64,000 nucleotides of DNA from Aureisphaera galaxeae (GTDB lineage Bacteria > Bacteroidota > Bacteroidia > Flavobacteriales > Flavobacteriaceae), in assembly GCF_028561275.1 (NCBI RefSeq), contig NZ_JAQQTF010000007.1:468799-532798 (forward strand), read 5' to 3'. Below are positions 9,445-18,300 of the stretch, piece after piece. Made by a program: the position numbers and the translations under genes. Within the stretch, counting starts at the first letter, position 1; each line of letters starts with the position of its first letter. The notes beneath the pieces were generated by a model. That model saw only the letters and a program-made list of their open reading frames with translations. It searched no databases and was not told where the DNA came from.

Positions 9445-9819
9445 CTACCTCCGCAAATCAGGATTCTTTTTATGTGGTATGGGCTCTTTATTTTGGAAAT
9501 ACCATTCTACAATACGGTCACTCATTCTATCGTAAATTTCGTCTTCGGTATTGGGATATTCGTAGTCCAAAAGCGCTTCAATATCATCCTCGATTTTTTG
9601 TTTCTCTTTTTCAGAAAAGACATTGGAATCCACTAAGGTATTGGCTATAAAATTGGTGAGAATTTCATGGCCATCATCCCAATTTATATTTCCATTACGT
9701 TGTGCCTCATCTCGAAGCTTTTCAATTGCCCGAATCAGTTCACCCTGGACGCTATCCGCCTGACCACTTTTCGGCACGAAATTTTGCCATAAATACCGTG
9801 CTTCCGCTAAATATTTCAT
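9445..9819 (-). CDS. Conserved-looking small acidic hypothetical protein
   Basis: 124 residues, soluble, without a signal peptide, beginning MKYLAEARYLWQNFVPKSGQ. The pattern of a helical N-terminus (QGELIRAIEKLRDEAQRNGN), a central WDDGHEIL and an acidic C-terminus (DIEALLDYEYPNTEDEIYDR) suggests an all-helical cytoplasmic protein. I do not recognise a function. It lies 65 bp downstream of the S41 peptidase gene on the same strand and may share its transcript. Small acidic proteins of this kind can be immunity or adaptor proteins, but nothing here proves it. Confidence 0.75.
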   Translation of the reverse strand: MKYLAEARYLWQNFVPKSGQADSVQGELIRAIEKLRDEAQRNGNINWDDGHEILTNFIANTLVDSNVFSEKEKQKIEDDIEALLDYEYPNTEDEIYDRMSDRIVEWYFQNKEPIPHKKNPDLRR

Positions 9820-9884
9820 TCCGTTATATTTTTCTGGCCACTGCCACTATCCACTGCAAACTGCTAATGCCCACAGCAAACTGT

Positions 9885-10892
9885 CTACTCCTCATTCAAC
9901 CACTCCACAGCACGCTGTAAAGTAATGTCATTATCAGTTAATGGCTCAGCCACAAAAGGGAATTCTTCGTCAACATCCACATATTCTTTATACACATTTC
10001 CCTTTTTGTCGTTATAGTAGCCTACCGAAATCGTCATGGCCGTTTTGTCGTCGATCACCGTCCAATCGGTAGCGGTAACCATACCGTTGGTTTTTTGCCC
10101 AAAAGAACGAGTGTTCTTCCTTTCGCGGAACATGACCACTAATACTTCACCCGAGCTGGCTGTGTAAATACTACTTAATACGGCCACTTTCGGTAGTGGA
10201 TCCATTGGGCATCCATTTCCTAACTGCACACTATATCCCTGATTGTGGAAACTTCCGTCAATGTATTCCCAAACACTATCTTGTTCTGGAATAAGACCTT
10301 TTGTGCCTCCAACAACCCCATTGCCAAACAAGGGGGCCAAACCTTCTCCCATGGGATTCATATTTCCACCTCCATTATAGCGCAAGTCGACAATCCAGCG
10401 ATGGGCTCCCTGGCGTATCAATTCGCACAAAGGTTCCTGAATTTCCTTCGACATGGCTTCATTGTCACCCATGGGTAGTCCTACGATTCGGATATAGCCG
10501 ATGTCGTCATCAATCATTTGAACCATAAAAGGATACTTTCGTACTTGCTGTATCTCATTGTAAATTTCAGATTCAAAGCCTACGTGGTGTTCCTTTAAAT
10601 CACCATAATTATAGGCCAGTATTTGGTTGTTATGAAACACTCTTGCATGGGTGTCGCCTAGTGATTTTAGCAAATGATTCAACGCTGGGCCTAGATCGGA
10701 AACACTATCGGCCTCCTTTGCCATTTCGTATATTTCGGCTTTTAGTTCATCCCAATTTACCGTTTCCCGGTACTGGGAATGGGTTTCGGCATGGGCAATG
10801 ATTTGATCTAATGTTTTCTTTACTTCAGGATTTGTTTGGGCGCAAGCCGTTACCATAAGGCATAGCAAAATCAGGGGAAGGATTTTTCGCAT
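9885..10892 (-). CDS. S41-family (C-terminal-processing-type) serine peptidase, lipoprotein
   Basis: The 335-residue product has a lipoprotein signal peptide (LCLMVTAC, with the predicted lipidated Cys at about residue 17), placing it in the cell envelope. The N-terminal ~100 residues form the helical region usual for tricorn-like S41 members (LNHLLKSLGDTHARVF). The core has the S41 motifs WIVDLRYNGGG and YTASSGEVLVVMF, where the Ser of SSGE is the expected nucleophile, followed by RSFGQKTNG. No PDZ domain is evident, as in DUF-type small S41 proteins. The substrate is unknown. It is probably the first gene of a two-gene unit with the small acidic protein gene downstream. Confidence 0.88.
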   Translation of the reverse strand: MRKILPLILLCLMVTACAQTNPEVKKTLDQIIAHAETHSQYRETVNWDELKAEIYEMAKEADSVSDLGPALNHLLKSLGDTHARVFHNNQILAYNYGDLKEHHVGFESEIYNEIQQVRKYPFMVQMIDDDIGYIRIVGLPMGDNEAMSKEIQEPLCELIRQGAHRWIVDLRYNGGGNMNPMGEGLAPLFGNGVVGGTKGLIPEQDSVWEYIDGSFHNQGYSVQLGNGCPMDPLPKVAVLSSIYTASSGEVLVVMFRERKNTRSFGQKTNGMVTATDWTVIDDKTAMTISVGYYNDKKGNVYKEYVDVDEEFPFVAEPLTDNDITLQRAVEWLNEE

Positions 10893-10938
10893 GGTTGTAT
10901 GTTTTGTTGGTATGAGTCGTTGTTATGGAAAACGTTAC

Positions 10939-11133
10939 CTATCCGTAACTAGTATTCCTAGATGGGTCATTCGCTTCTTTATCTGCTGCGTGTTCTATAA
11001 GAAAGGTAATGGTTTGCTCATTGGCATAGGCCACTGACCTATGCAAAGGCGTTTCAGTATTGATGCGTACATCTAATGTAAAGGCACCTGTTCCAATTTC
11101 TCCCGTTCCTTTCGGATAGAAGTTGAATACCAT
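10939..11133 (-). pseudogene. Ankyrin-repeat gene remnant
   Basis: The 64-residue frame contains TPLHRSVAYANEQTITFLIE, closely matching TPLHRAAAYADERTIAFLIE in the intact ankyrin gene 3.2 kb away (13964-14692), and the upstream GAFTLDVRINTETP matches GAFMRDVRTKGETP. The DNA is also recognisably paralogous. Only about one and a half repeats remain and the copy ends in unrelated residues, so it is a decayed partial duplicate rather than a gene. The T9SS gene 11239-13785 lies between the two copies. Confidence 0.75.
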
Positions 11134-11238
11134 ATGTGAAAAAGGGTTTTGGATTTCTCAAAAAAACATATTCTTCAAAAAGTGGCCATTGCAAACTAAA
11201 TAGATGCAGCGGGGCCTTTGCCGAAAGACTTTTATTGT

Positions 11239-13785
11239 CTAGTTCTTTATAATTTGTTCAACAGCCGTTTTACCACCTGCCGAAACAGTAACAAAGTATA
11301 TCCCTTGAGGCAATTGCGCTACATTGAGTTGAGAAACACCCGATACCTGCATCATAAGTTTTCCATGAGCATTGTAAACAAAAGCTTGGTCCCATTCACT
11401 ATTCCCAGCCAAAGTGATAATATCGTCTGTAGGATTTGGATATACGGTCAAGCGTAGAGAAGAATCTACTTGGGGTAGATTCATTTCTTTTTGAACAAAC
11501 TCGATATTTTGAAGGTTCAAGGTCTTGGTCTCCCTTTGTCCTGTTTTCGAAGTCAGTGTAAATACTAAGGTTGTCATTTGCATAAATTGCAATGCTTCTG
11601 GGTTAGTGCTTACAAAATCCAATACATGCAGTTCGTAATGCTGTATTTCATTTGTAAGAGATATTGAAGTCTTATATTGTTCTTGCCAAGAATCAATATC
11701 GTTTCTCAAAATGGTAATCTCTAGTTCTCCTTCGCCCCAGGCATCGAAAGCCAGTGTGTTGTACTCATTCAAATCTATCGTTCCGAACTTTGGACTAAAC
11801 GCTTTATATACCCCTACATATTCATTGATGCTAGCCTCAAGGGATACGCCCCTTTCCACCGGATATCCATTGCCGTTATAGGGTTGAGACGGCAATACCT
11901 CATAGTAGTGAATTTGAGTTCCAAGTGCTGAGGCGTCGAGGCCCCAAGGGCCGTCTGATAAGTACAAGTCATCTGGAGTTGGACTTGTAGATGAGGTGAG
12001 TCGAAAACCTAAATCGTAGGCCATGCCAATGGGCACCACATGTGTTGAAATATATTCTTCATCTAACATAATCTCAGAAGAAATAGATTCTATAGATGCC
12101 GTTTCGGTAGATCGAAGCCCTCCTTCTAACTGCAAAGAAGAACTTGCATTATGGTTTACTACATTCAACAATAACTCCCCATTGCGGTAGGTCCCGCTTT
12201 TAACAAAAACGGCAGGTGGAGGTGAAATATGATACTCTGCTATGGGTTGGTGGATTTCGATTAACCGGAACAATTCATTTGCCAATTTCCATAGGTCATC
12301 GACCGAGCTTGCCCATAGTTGAAAATTAATAAAATCCCTACCTTTAGTATAACGACTCAAATTCCAATGGCTTTCCAAAATAAAGGGAGTAGATGTAGAC
12401 TCCTGTTGTATGGAAAAACTCAATACAAATTCTTTTGTGCCATCCACATTTTTAATCTCGGACTTAATAAATTCATGTCCGTTGATTGAAAGCGTGTTCA
12501 CAGCAAGTAGTTCAGATCCTAGAAGGCGATCGCAAATGAATTTGGTATGCTCATAGACAGCATTTTCAGTTTTCAAGAGCATGAGTGCGGCCGTTCTTTT
12601 TCCTTCATTTTCATAATTCACAGCCAATATTTCTGTGGCATTAGTTATTTCAATTAAGTCCTCTGGAGTACTTTCAATAACTTCGGTATGTTCAATGACC
12701 CCAATCGGGATAAGGTCTTGGAGTGCTAAATCATTTTTTCGAATGCCGTAGTTGTAGCTCTTTTGAATTCGTTTGGCGCTTTCCTTTACAAATCGATAAG
12801 CAGATTTTTTTCTCTTGTAATTACGAAGATTGATGGCATCTGCCAAACGGTTGTTGCTTTCCAAACCACCATCCTGCCCTCCAGAAGTTTCCGTAATTTC
12901 TGGGCATACATCCACTCCAGAGCATGAAGGATCATCGCAGTCGACCAATCCATCTCCATCATCATCAATTCCATTACTACAGTCTTCTTGTGGTACTGGG
13001 GCAGTAGGGCAGCGAGCCCCATCGTTGCTCGAACTGGATGGGCCAAAAGAGAAAAGGTTGGAAACCATACTTCCACCAGGTATAATGTCTTGAACATTAT
13101 AGATGATATAGATAGTTCCTGTCTGATTAGACGAGACATAGAATCTACCGGATGCATCAAAATAGACGGCCCCGTAGGTGTACGTATTTCCGCTCAATAT
13201 TGGAACCTCTCCAAGCGATGTCACCACTCCGTTCTCGGGATTAATACGGTATAGCACATTGCTCGTCTTCTCGACTGTATAAAGATGGCCGTCTACCGAA
13301 TTGAAAGCCCAATCATGTACATTGATGGAATTGGTTAAAGTTGCACTTTCTATAAATTGGGTATAATTAGGAGAGGAAGGGTCCAGATCAATTTTGTAAT
13401 ATGTGGTCGCCCCTCCTTTTAAATAATAGATTCCGTCAACAGAAATATCACCAACATAACGATTGGAGGTCGGGAGTTCTGGAATGGTATAGGAAGTCAC
13501 ACTGAAATCTACACCAATTTGTACTATTGTTCTTTCCGGAGTGCTTAGCGAACCCCAAATGTAACCATCAGCTGGATTGTAACCTGCTGCGTTAATGTTA
13601 CCAGCAACAATATCTGTGGCCACCTCGAAATAACTTCCAGAAGCTAAATTTATAGCGAATACATCATTGCGTTGAAACAGATAAGCGTTGTAATCGCAAT
13701 TAAAGGGATCTGTTTGTGCTATTGCTACGTTGATAAACGTAAAAGAGAGAATTAATGATAGGAAGTAGCGTAATTTTGATCTCAT
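11239..13785 (-). CDS. Large T9SS-exported protein with propeller-like N-domain and Cys/Asp-rich linker
   Basis: The 848-residue product has a clear signal peptide (SLILSFTFINVAIAQ). Residues ~25-260 resemble the propeller-like domain often found in Bacteroidota surface proteins (YNPADGYIWGS, then WAFNSVDGHLYTVEK and AVYFDASGRFYVSSN). A linker with CSNGIDDDGDGLVDCDDPSC follows at ~268-290, a calcium-binding thrombospondin-like repeat. Residues ~300-760 are unrecognised. The C-terminus (VYPNPTDDIITLAGN to EQIIKN) is a T9SS sorting domain. It should be secreted or surface-anchored. Its role is unknown; it separates an intact ankyrin gene from a remnant of a related gene. Confidence 0.85.
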   Translation of the reverse strand: MRSKLRYFLSLILSFTFINVAIAQTDPFNCDYNAYLFQRNDVFAINLASGSYFEVATDIVAGNINAAGYNPADGYIWGSLSTPERTIVQIGVDFSVTSYTIPELPTSNRYVGDISVDGIYYLKGGATTYYKIDLDPSSPNYTQFIESATLTNSINVHDWAFNSVDGHLYTVEKTSNVLYRINPENGVVTSLGEVPILSGNTYTYGAVYFDASGRFYVSSNQTGTIYIIYNVQDIIPGGSMVSNLFSFGPSSSSNDGARCPTAPVPQEDCSNGIDDDGDGLVDCDDPSCSGVDVCPEITETSGGQDGGLESNNRLADAINLRNYKRKKSAYRFVKESAKRIQKSYNYGIRKNDLALQDLIPIGVIEHTEVIESTPEDLIEITNATEILAVNYENEGKRTAALMLLKTENAVYEHTKFICDRLLGSELLAVNTLSINGHEFIKSEIKNVDGTKEFVLSFSIQQESTSTPFILESHWNLSRYTKGRDFINFQLWASSVDDLWKLANELFRLIEIHQPIAEYHISPPPAVFVKSGTYRNGELLLNVVNHNASSSLQLEGGLRSTETASIESISSEIMLDEEYISTHVVPIGMAYDLGFRLTSSTSPTPDDLYLSDGPWGLDASALGTQIHYYEVLPSQPYNGNGYPVERGVSLEASINEYVGVYKAFSPKFGTIDLNEYNTLAFDAWGEGELEITILRNDIDSWQEQYKTSISLTNEIQHYELHVLDFVSTNPEALQFMQMTTLVFTLTSKTGQRETKTLNLQNIEFVQKEMNLPQVDSSLRLTVYPNPTDDIITLAGNSEWDQAFVYNAHGKLMMQVSGVSQLNVAQLPQGIYFVTVSAGGKTAVEQIIKN

Positions 13786-13963
13786 GATATGTAGTATTTG
13801 ATTTCAAAACTAGGTTCTCAAACAAATAGAAGTAGATAAAAAAGTCGATTGGGAATTGAACCACGATGAATGGACAAAAGGTGTCGATTAATGGAATAAA
13901 GATTATTTCTGGTTTATGCTTCTATAACTTCCTTTCATCCGCTGCCTACAACCCAAAATAAAC

Positions 13964-14692
13964 TCACTCTGGCAAATAATCTCCCAAGATGTTCCAGTCC
14001 ATAGAATTGCCCCAACCTGCTCCATGATCACTAGTGTTTTTCGCTTTGTGAGCTTCACCAATTCGGTGTTCACCGTGGGCAAGCAAAGCTAAAATTTTTC
14101 CTGGGCGCAAATGTTCACTAGCCCAGCTTAAAGGAGAGTTGCCATGTGCATCTTTGGCTTTTTTATCGGCTCCGTGTTCTATAAGAAACGCGATGGTTCG
14201 CTCATCGGCATAGGCTGCTGCTCTATGCAAAGGCGTTTCTCCCTTGGTCCGTACATCGCGCATAAAGGCACCCGTTTCCAAATCGGGAAGGGTTTTGGCG
14301 TTTACATTGGCTCCTTTTTCCACCAACAAGCGCACCGTGTAGAAATAATAAGGACGTCCGGCTTTGGCCAAAGCATTGTGCAATGGGGTTTCTTGGGTCT
14401 TATCCACATGGGCGTTGACATTGGCTCCCTGATGGATCAAAAAATCACACACTTTCCAATGTCCATTAAAAGCGGCATGGCCCAACTCGGTATCTAGGTC
14501 AATACTATCTAATGTTCCGCCACGTTCTAAAACAGTCTTTAGGCCTGTTACATCGTTATAATAGACCAACCACTGGAGGGGTTTTATATAGCCTTGGTCA
14601 AGATATTCGGTCCAATGGGGGAACTTCATCAATTCTAAGATGAAATCCGTTCTTCCTCGGGCTATATATTCTACTATTTTATCTACTTCCAC
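13964..14692 (-). CDS. Ankyrin-repeat protein
   Basis: The 242-residue protein contains about five ankyrin repeats (ELGHAAFNGHWKVCDFLIHQ, then TPLHNALAKAGRPYYFYTVR, TPLHRAAAYADERTIAFLIE, and SPLSWASEHLRPGKILALL). It has no signal peptide, so it is predicted to be cytoplasmic and to bind a protein partner. The start is GTG at 14692, overlapping the last 10 bp of the DUF1801 gene, which implies translational coupling. A decayed partial copy of this gene lies at 10939-11133. The C-terminal ~30 residues are outside the repeats. Partner unknown. Confidence 0.87.
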   Translation of the reverse strand: MEVDKIVEYIARGRTDFILELMKFPHWTEYLDQGYIKPLQWLVYYNDVTGLKTVLERGGTLDSIDLDTELGHAAFNGHWKVCDFLIHQGANVNAHVDKTQETPLHNALAKAGRPYYFYTVRLLVEKGANVNAKTLPDLETGAFMRDVRTKGETPLHRAAAYADERTIAFLIEHGADKKAKDAHGNSPLSWASEHLRPGKILALLAHGEHRIGEAHKAKNTSDHGAGWGNSMDWNILGDYLPE

Positions 14693-15090
14693 CGATCACT
14701 TTTTGAAATTATCTTCCGTAACACTTTTTCATCGACCTCTTCCAATCGCTTGATATAAAGGCAGCCTCTTCCAGTTTTGTTAGGCCCTAATTGATTCAAT
14801 AAGTCTTCCTCTTCCTTAAGATCGTACATCACATATACCGTAAGATGCGCTTTCCCCGGAGAAAACCCAACATTGAACCATTCGTACTCGTCTCCATTCT
14901 TTCGTTGGTATTTGTATTTACCAAAACCCACGATACTCACGCCCCAGATCTTAGGCTCTTTTCCAGTAATTTCCTGCATAATGCTTAACAATTTCCTACT
15001 ATCGGCTTGTCTTCGCTTGTTGGAAATGGCATCGATGAAATCGGGGACACTTTTATCGGTTTCGACGTTGGCTAATGTTTTTATTATCAA
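14683..15090 (-). CDS. DUF1801 (YdhG-like) domain protein
   Basis: The 135-residue product matches DUF1801 throughout: the N-terminal SVPDFIDAISNKRRQADSRK, the central EITGKEPKIWGVSIVGFGKY, then WFNVGFSPGKAHLTVYVMYD. Members are small soluble proteins, possibly iron-chaperone-like, without an established reaction. The start appears to be TTG at 15090, since a stop codon lies five codons upstream and any ATG would cut into the domain. It overlaps the ankyrin gene by 10 bp and is divergent from the large redox operon. Confidence 0.85.
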   Translation of the reverse strand: MIIKTLANVETDKSVPDFIDAISNKRRQADSRKLLSIMQEITGKEPKIWGVSIVGFGKYKYQRKNGDEYEWFNVGFSPGKAHLTVYVMYDLKEEEDLLNQLGPNKTGRGCLYIKRLEEVDEKVLRKIISKSDRWK

Positions 15091-15259
15091 GAGGTATGAT
15101 GGCTAATTTGATTGTCCTTTTAAAAATAAGGATTTTACCCCTAAAATGTGAAAGAAGGGATAGAAAGATCCCATTACGGGAATCGCGTAAAAGGATGAAG
15201 TAAGACCCTCAGCCGCAACCCCAAGGTTCGTTATATCTTTATGTACCAGTAAATTAGAT

Positions 15260-15306
15260 TACGTATTAATACGTATTGAGGATATTGTCCTCTGTTAATA
15301 CCTTTC
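15260..15306 (+). promoter_or_regulatory. Candidate promoter and palindromic operator of the multicopper-oxidase operon
   Basis: A perfect 16-bp palindrome (TACGTATTAATACGTA, 15260-15275) directly abuts a TTG at 15276-15278. After 20 bp comes TACCTTTC (15299-15306), one mismatch from the Bacteroidota -7 consensus TAnnTTTG. The implied transcript start is near 15313, about 75 bp before the chosen ATG. A GAGGA/TCCTC inverted repeat (15278-15292) overlaps the spacer. The palindrome is well placed for a dimeric regulator contacting the -33 region. All roles are inferred from sequence. Confidence 0.4.
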
Positions 15307-15386
15307 AAGCTCCCCAGCACAATTTGATTTTTAAAGCGTATGTCCCTTATGGCCATATCACTAACCAAATTTTTAAAATCGAAATC

Positions 15387-18300
15387 ATGGAATTTCCAAC
15401 CAAACAATCGTACAATTTTATCAGGTTATCTATTGTCCTGTTTTTAATTACAATAGGAACAACCCTCAATGCCCAAGTACAGGATACCGTGGCTGTAGAC
15501 ATGGTAGCCATCAACCAGCCCTTCATGTACAACCGTTTAGGTGCTGCACAACCTACGGGGATGATCTTTGCCCTGAAAAGGGATTTGGATACCCAAATTC
15601 CCGACAACATACCCCAAAGTCTTTTGGGAAATGTGCGTCTCAGGTCGGACAAAAGACCGAGGCCTATTGTTTTACGGGCCAATAGAGGCAATGTCCTAAA
15701 AATTAAGTTTACCAACCTATTGGCACCTTACGATACCACAGCGGTAGTAGATGCCTATGGTACTACAAAACCAGCAACCGTAAATCAACAGCAAGCCAAT
15801 GGTATTTATCCCAGAACGCGTGCTGCAGGGGTTCATATTTTGGGGACTGAAATGATCGGGAGCATCGCTTCCGACGGAAGTTGGTCCGGAGCCAATGCAT
15901 CCAGTCTTGCTAATCCTGGTGAAACGGTAGAATACATCCTTCGCGTTCCGGAAGAAGGAGTCTTTATGCTCTACAGTACAGGTGCTACCAATGCTAATGG
16001 TGGTCAACCGGGGGGTCAACTTACCAATGGTTTATTCGGAAATCTAACCGTACAGCCCGAAGGGGCCGAATGGTACCGAAGTCAGGTTACGGAAGCCGAT
16101 TTGAACAAAGCCATAAGCCATTACGAACAAATATCATCCTCTGGGAAAAACGTGAGGATTGAGAAAAGCAAAATGTCCGATATCTATACTTCAGACAATA
16201 CCTTTCCCATTATCAATTACGATGCACTGCACAGTGATGGGACACCTATTATTAAAATGTATAAGCAGGTGCGACCCAATTATCGCGAATTGGTACATAC
16301 AGATCTTACGGCTATCATCACAGGGCCGAATCGAGGGGAATTTACAGGCAATAGCCCTTCCTTTTTCAAGGTACCCGCCTCTCCTAACAGAAGGCAACCC
16401 TATCGTGAGTTTGCTATTAACTATCATGAATCACCATGGACCGTTCAAGCATTCCCGGTTTTCTTTGATGGTACCAAAAACGCAGAAGGTATATCCATTT
16501 CCCAAACGGTTGCTACCGGAGTGGATGGTTTCTCCATTAACTACGGAAGTGGTGGTATCGGGGCCGAAATCTATGCAAACAGAATTGGAGTTGGACCTAT
16601 GGCCGATTGTGCCGACTGTGCCTATGAAGAATTCTTCCTGAGTTCTTGGGCTGTTGGAGATCCTTCCACTGTAGTAGATGTTCCAGCGAATGCAGCTTCG
16701 ATTGCCAATGAAAATCAAACACAGCAAAACCAATTTTTATATAAATCGAATGCCTCGGCAGCCGACAAAACGATGACTCCACTCCTTGCTCCCAAAGCAT
16801 CTAAAGTATTGTATGCGGACGATCCTTCGAACGTGTATCATAGTTATATGAACGATCATGTGAAATTCCGTGTTACTCATGCCGGAGCGGGACTTACACA
16901 CGTGCATCACCAACACGCTGCACAATGGTTGCACTCTCCCAATAGCGATGAAGGTCATTATCTGGATAGTCAGGCCATTAACCCAGGATCTTCCTATACC
17001 TTGGAAATGGTATACGACGGAAGTGGTAACCTAAACAAAACAGTGGGGGATCAGATTTTCCACTGTCACTTCTACCCGCATTTTGCGGCTGGAATGTGGA
17101 GTATGTGGCGTGTACATGACGTATTGGAATTAGGAACAAAATTGAATCAGGATGGAACGGTAGCTTCAGGAGCACGCGCCTTACCCGATGGAGAAATCTC
17201 TACTGGAACCCCGATTCCCGGATTGGTTCCCGTACCTACCTTGGCCATGGCACCTGTGCCTTCAAAAACGAGTATTGCAGACGGACAAGTGGTGGTAGAG
17301 AATACCTCCAAAAACCCAGGATATCCTTTCTATATTCCAGGAATTGCAGGAAGCCGTCCACCGCATCCACCACTGGATTTTGCCAAAGGACCTATCTATA
17401 ATGTTGCTGGAGATTCAATCGCCAATGGATACTTAAATGGAGGATTGCCAAGAAACGTGATTTATAAGGCCAATGTTCCTTTCGAAAATCATAACCAATA
17501 CGACTGGACCAAAATCATGGATAAGATTCAGGTGATTGAATTACCAGAGGAAGGTACTGCCGTAGAACAAGTGGCCATGAAAACCCATGCCACAAGAAAT
17601 CACGCTACACTTACCCCTGAAGGTAGCAAAGGAAACTTTGTGTTGAACGGATTGCCTCCGAAACCGGGAGCTCCGTTTGCGGATCCACGCGTTAACCTCA
17701 AGGGAGACTCTGTAGGAACCAAAAGAACTTATAAAGCCGCGAACATTCAATTGGATGTAGTCCTTAACAAAAAAGGATGGCACTTCCCCCAACAACGTAT
17801 TATTTCACTCTGGGGAGATGTTGCTGCCAATATAGATGGAAAGAAAGCGCCAGAACCTTTCTACTTTAGAGCGAATAGTAAAGAATATATCGAATACTGG
17901 CATACCAATCTGGTTCCGGAATACTACGAACTGGACGATTATCAGGTACGAACACCTACCGATATTATTGGACAGCATATTCACTTAGTGAAGTTCGACG
18001 TAACGGCCTCAGACGGTGCTGCGAATGGATGGAATTATGAAGATGGTACCCTAGCTCCAGATATGGTTCGACATAGAATTGAAGGAATTAACGAGGGCGG
18101 AACACGCTATGATTATCGATTCCAGCCTGGTAAACCCATAACCAGTGTTTCTGGATATGGTGTGAACTACGATGAATTAATTCCGCATGCTCCTAATCCT
18201 ATTTGGGGAACTGCCCCAGAAGGTCAGGACTGGACGGGAGCCCAGACCACAATTCAACGTTGGTACGCAGATCCTTTATTGAATAATAGAGGGGAAGATA

